This document shows, piece by piece, positions 60,655 to 64,000 of a stretch of 64,000 nt of DNA; positions within the stretch are counted from its first letter, which is position 1, and every line of letters starts with the position of its first letter. The notes beneath the pieces are model-generated. The model had not been told where the DNA came from. It worked only from the letters and a program-made list of their open reading frames with translations, and did no database searches. The position numbers were made by a program, and so were the translations under genes. Source of the DNA: Calliopum simillimum (lineage: Eukaryota; Arthropoda; Insecta; Diptera; Lauxaniidae). The DNA lies in contig OX638371.1 of assembly GCA_951812925.1 (NCBI GenBank), forward strand, positions 81,973,697 to 82,037,696, given 5' to 3'.

Positions 60655-61776
60655 TGGGGCATTACATACGTAACCGGATAGCATTTGGCTTTTGCATCTT
60701 CGATTTTTTTGAATCTTTTCTTTCTTGTAGTACTTTAAAGAGCGCTTAAATATTCTTCGTTGCCGGAAGAGGGTAAAAATTTTAAACGATCCCCATTAAT
60801 TTTTTCTTTTCAACATTTCCCTTAAACATACTACCGCCTTTTTTTCACCCCTTAAGGGGGCTCCCATACAAAATTTTGATAAAAATATCAAAAAATTCCT
60901 CATTGCCGGAAGAGGGAAAAAATGTTCACCGACCCTCATTAACTTTTCCTCTACAATAATTTCCCAAGCACATTAGCCCGTTTTTTCCACTAATCAAGGG
61001 AACTCCCATAAAAAATTTTGAAAAAAAAAAATATCAAAAAAATTCCTCATTGCCGGGAGAGGGAAAAAATGTTCACCGACTCCCATTAATTTTTCATCTT
61101 CAAAATTTCTTTCAAACATACTACCCCATTTTTTCCACTCCTTAAGGGAGCTCCCATACAAAATTTTGATAAAAACATAAAAAAAAATTCCTCACGGCCG
61201 GGGGCGAAAGAATGTTCACCGACCCCCATTCATATTTCCTCCTCAACATTTTTCTTGAACATACTATTCCTTAAGGGGCCTCCCATCCAAAATTTAGATA
61301 TAAATAATCAATTTTGTATGGGAGGCCCTTTAAGGAGTAGATAATGCTGCTATCTAAATTTTGTATGGTAGGCCCCTTAGGGGATGGATAAAAGGCGCTA
61401 GCAGCATGTGCGAAAAAATTTTGGAAAAACAAATTAATGGGGGTCTGCGAACATTTTTTCCTCTTCCGGCAATGAGGAATTTTTTTTGATATTTTTATAA
61501 AATTTTGTGGGGGTACCCTCTTCTTAAAAAAATAAAACTTTTAAAAAAACAATCACATAATTTGTCGGAATTATGAGCATATCAAAAAATTAATTAATCT
61601 CGTTTTTGCAGCTTTTAAGTTTTTAAAAAATGTATATCTCAGAAACGGCTTGATAAGCAAAATTTAAATAAATCATGGCTAGTAGTCTCAACTAATAATA
61701 CTTATAAAAAAAAAAGTTTCAAAAAAGTTGAAGATGCAAAAGCCAAATGCTATCCGGCTACGTATGTAATGCCCCA
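60655..61776. mobile_element. Fold-back-type element with 57-bp ends and ~145-bp tandem units
   Basis: The ends (TGGGGCATTACATACGTA...) are inverted over ~57 bp with about four mismatches. Units containing TTGCCGG.AGAGGG start near 60760, 60902, 61050 and 61195. A reversed unit (CCTCTTCCGGCAATGAGG) lies at ~61459, so the body is also partly self-complementary. No protein is encoded. It is related to 42195-43272 by its ends and CTCCCATACAAAATTT blocks. Confidence 0.8.
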
Positions 61777-62944
61777 TTTGTATGTACATACATGAACATA
61801 ATCTTATTTGAATATATGGTGCAGGTGTTGACGGTGCCACGGAAATCACACAGCGCAATTGATGCCAATTAGTAGAGTAACACATTGATAATGTGAACTG
61901 ATTAGTAAATCAAATGATTTCTCTTTATTTTTCATACATAAAATTGCCTTAGGAGTTTAACTTTTTAGGAAAGAAAATATATGAATTTGAAGTTGAGTTT
62001 TAGTGATTGTAAAAGAAACTCTCAATTCTATTGAATGCACAATTGAAGTATTACTGTATCGTTAAGTACTTTTGTACACAATGATACTCCTCCATAACCA
62101 TTGGATTAATAATTAAGAAATTTAAATTCATTTACATATAGTTGGTCGGGAACATTTATCTTTTGTCTTATAATGTACAATGTAGAAAAAATGTGAATTG
62201 AAATAAGGCGCCTACACGTTTGGCTTATTGTTACTCTATTGTTTTGTAGCATAATTATTACTATCAGTCGGTATTATACATTTTGCCAATTTTCCATCAA
62301 TTGTAGTTAGTTTTTTTATTTTTTTCATTTATAAACAAGTAGAAAGTTTTGTTATTAACATGTTGAATATTAAGTTGTTGAAATGTCTCGCAAAAATTTG
62401 TAGGGAAAATTCACATTGAATATTCAACAATACACAAGGAAACAATGATTTCTTGGCTTTCGAAAAAGATAATGAGTAGCTGACTGTCTAGTTAAAAATA
62501 ATATTTGAATTTCAATGCTAAAAAACTAATTAACTGCTACACTTGTTGCCAACAAAATATTTTTGATTTTTTCAACTTTCCGCAGTTGATTTCTTTGGCT
62601 ATTTATGCACATGAACACATCTTCATTCGGTTTTGCTTTGAACGTTCAATTTTAGCTGTCTCTTGCATGCCGATTGCTTCAATTTGTTCTTCGACAAAAT
62701 AAAAAGAAGTTTTGCTTTTGCTGTAATTTCATGTCGCTTTGATTCGCAACCAGTCTATGCTTAAGAACGAATATGAGTAGTAGGCATTAGGGTGGAGCGC
62801 TGCTCTATGGAAATTTTTTATTTTTACATATTCTAAACGGCTCAGTGCGGAAAAGGTGCTCCGCCAATATAAATATTTTTTCAAAATTTTGGGTTTTAGT
62901 ACTGCCACAAGTAAATCAAACCTTACACACATCCTGGGAATATA
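61777..62944. other. No gene; GGTGGAGCGCTGCTCTATGG module
   Basis: AT-rich sequence, then at ~62791-62836 a GGAGCGCTGCTCTATGGAAA block repeated at ~63650-63702 (GGAGCGCGGCTCTATGGAGA). The two flank the tandem repeat that follows and may be parts of one element. The 82-codon frame at 63612-63860 overlaps the second block and is therefore probably repeat sequence. Confidence 0.35.
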
Positions 62945-63415
62945 GGGAAAAACTCAAAATTGGAACACTGAAGTTTTTTTGATGAGGTTTCATTCGTCCA
63001 CTTCTCCTGAGTTGGAAAATATGAAAATTAAAATCTAGACTCTTCCTTCTTGCGAATAAACTGGGCTTAAGCCCCTTTTTTCGAGGCATGTTTAAATTAC
63101 CTATATTATAGTTACCTTGAAGTCTTGGAAATTAAAATGTTTTGATCAGGTCTGTTCGTCAATTTGTCTAGAGTTGGAAAATGAGAAAATTTAATCGGAA
63201 CAATTCCGTATTGCGAAAAGTCCGAGCTTAAGCGCCTTTTTTCTTGGTATTTTTAAATTATTAATATTAAATCGACCTCCAAATGTTGGCACTGAAAATT
63301 TTTTATGAGGTTTTGTTTGTTAGGTTCTTGTGAGTGGGATAAGGTGAAGAAGTTAATCAAAACAACTCCTTCTTGCGAATAAACCGGCTTTAAGCCCCTT
63401 TTTTGTCTCTAAAAG
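62945..63415. repeat. ~161-bp tandem repeat, three units
   Basis: TTGCGAATAAAC-type words followed by GGCTTAAGCCCCTTTTTT occur at ~63050, ~63211 and ~63373 (spacings 161 and 162). Each is preceded by GATGAGGTTT and GAGTTGGAAAAT words. The units are diverged. Confidence 0.7.
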
Positions 63416-64000
63416 TTTGAATAAAACATACCACTTTCAACTCGCAATAACTAAGCTTACAGTTGTTTATTTTCAGATAAGTATATAGAGAAGTGTTCAT
63501 GGAACATACATATATGTATTTTGACTAAACATTTTAGAAAACCATTGCTTTGTTGAGTGATAAATCAGCGCAAATATTATTTTCTGCCAGAATAATTTTT
63601 ATGTTTTTCATATGAAATTCATAAATATACTTGCTATTATGAACAATGTGGAGGAGCGCGGCTCTATGGAGATTTTTAATTTTTACATATTCTATATGGG
63701 CCAGGACGTAAAAGGTCATACTGAAATCGAATTGTTAGTGAAGCTGCTGCTGCGGTATGTGGTTCAGAAAGAAGAGATGGTCTCATCAAAACAAGGCTGG
63801 AATCACGAAGGACAATACATACCTGTTTTTAATACTAAAACGGAGTTCAAATTTGTTTAAAATATATCAATATCATAATAAAAATCACAATTTGGACACG
63901 TTTAAGCTCTTTTATTGACTTTATCCCATACAAATAAACCCAACGTAATTTTTTTTTTTTTCAAAACTTCAATGTCTTTGTGGCAGTACAAAACATTAAA

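Noticed and set aside
63612..63860. 82-codon plus-strand frame as a gene
   Set aside because: Its first third overlaps a block repeated at 62.8 kb, and the rest has no motif or splice context.

Overview
This is a stretch of an AT-rich dipteran fly genome. The evidence is short introns with GT/AG borders, an insect ferlin gene, an Inr/MTE/DPE core promoter, and DINE-1/mini-me-type, mariner, piggyBac-type and Mag-type elements of the kind common in higher flies. A tephritid fruit fly is my best guess, but the sequence does not fix the genus.

Region 1 (1-9,760, minus strand) holds most of one gene, a type-II (otoferlin/misfire-like) ferlin. Twelve exons join in frame with conventional splice sites into about 1,277 codons. 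They cover C2B, C2C, the Fer helical region, C2D, the C2-like segment after it, and the start of C2E. C2F and the membrane anchor lie off the left edge. Three of its introns hold transposable elements: a Helentron-like copy at 1.0-1.6 kb, a 2.45-kb hAT-like composite at 3.8-6.3 kb, and a MITE with an 8-bp target duplication at 8.4-8.7 kb.

Region 2 (9.8-15.5 kb) is intergenic, with MITEs, a long hairpin, a LINE fragment and an N-terminal mariner relic. At 15,551 there is a well-formed plus-strand core promoter, followed by a non-coding exon ending at a GTAAGT donor at 16,095. The ~48 kb downstream shows no cellular coding exon that I can recognise. I infer it is largely first intron of a plus-strand gene whose coding part lies to the right.

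Region 3 (16-64 kb) is a layered repeat landscape. It includes an intact Mag-type Ty3/Gypsy LTR retrotransposon (27,451-32,104) with identical 176-bp LTRs, a 5-bp target duplication, a tRNA-Ser primer site and one open gag-pol frame. It also holds further Helentron-like copies (17.6, 34.0, 50.1 and 53.4 kb), a DD37D mariner with both ends (39,093-40,108), a truncated DD34D mariner (48.0-48.6 kb), a piggyBac-type MITE (54,955-55,177), fold-back elements (21.8 and 60.7 kb), an exact 11 x 32-bp minisatellite (59,393-59,744) and tRNA-like Pol III segments.

The most informative finding is structural. A Helentron-like copy at 34 kb sits inside another repeat whose sibling at 48.7 kb lacks it, so one window holds both a filled and an empty site. 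No bacterial operon, CRISPR array or defence system is present.
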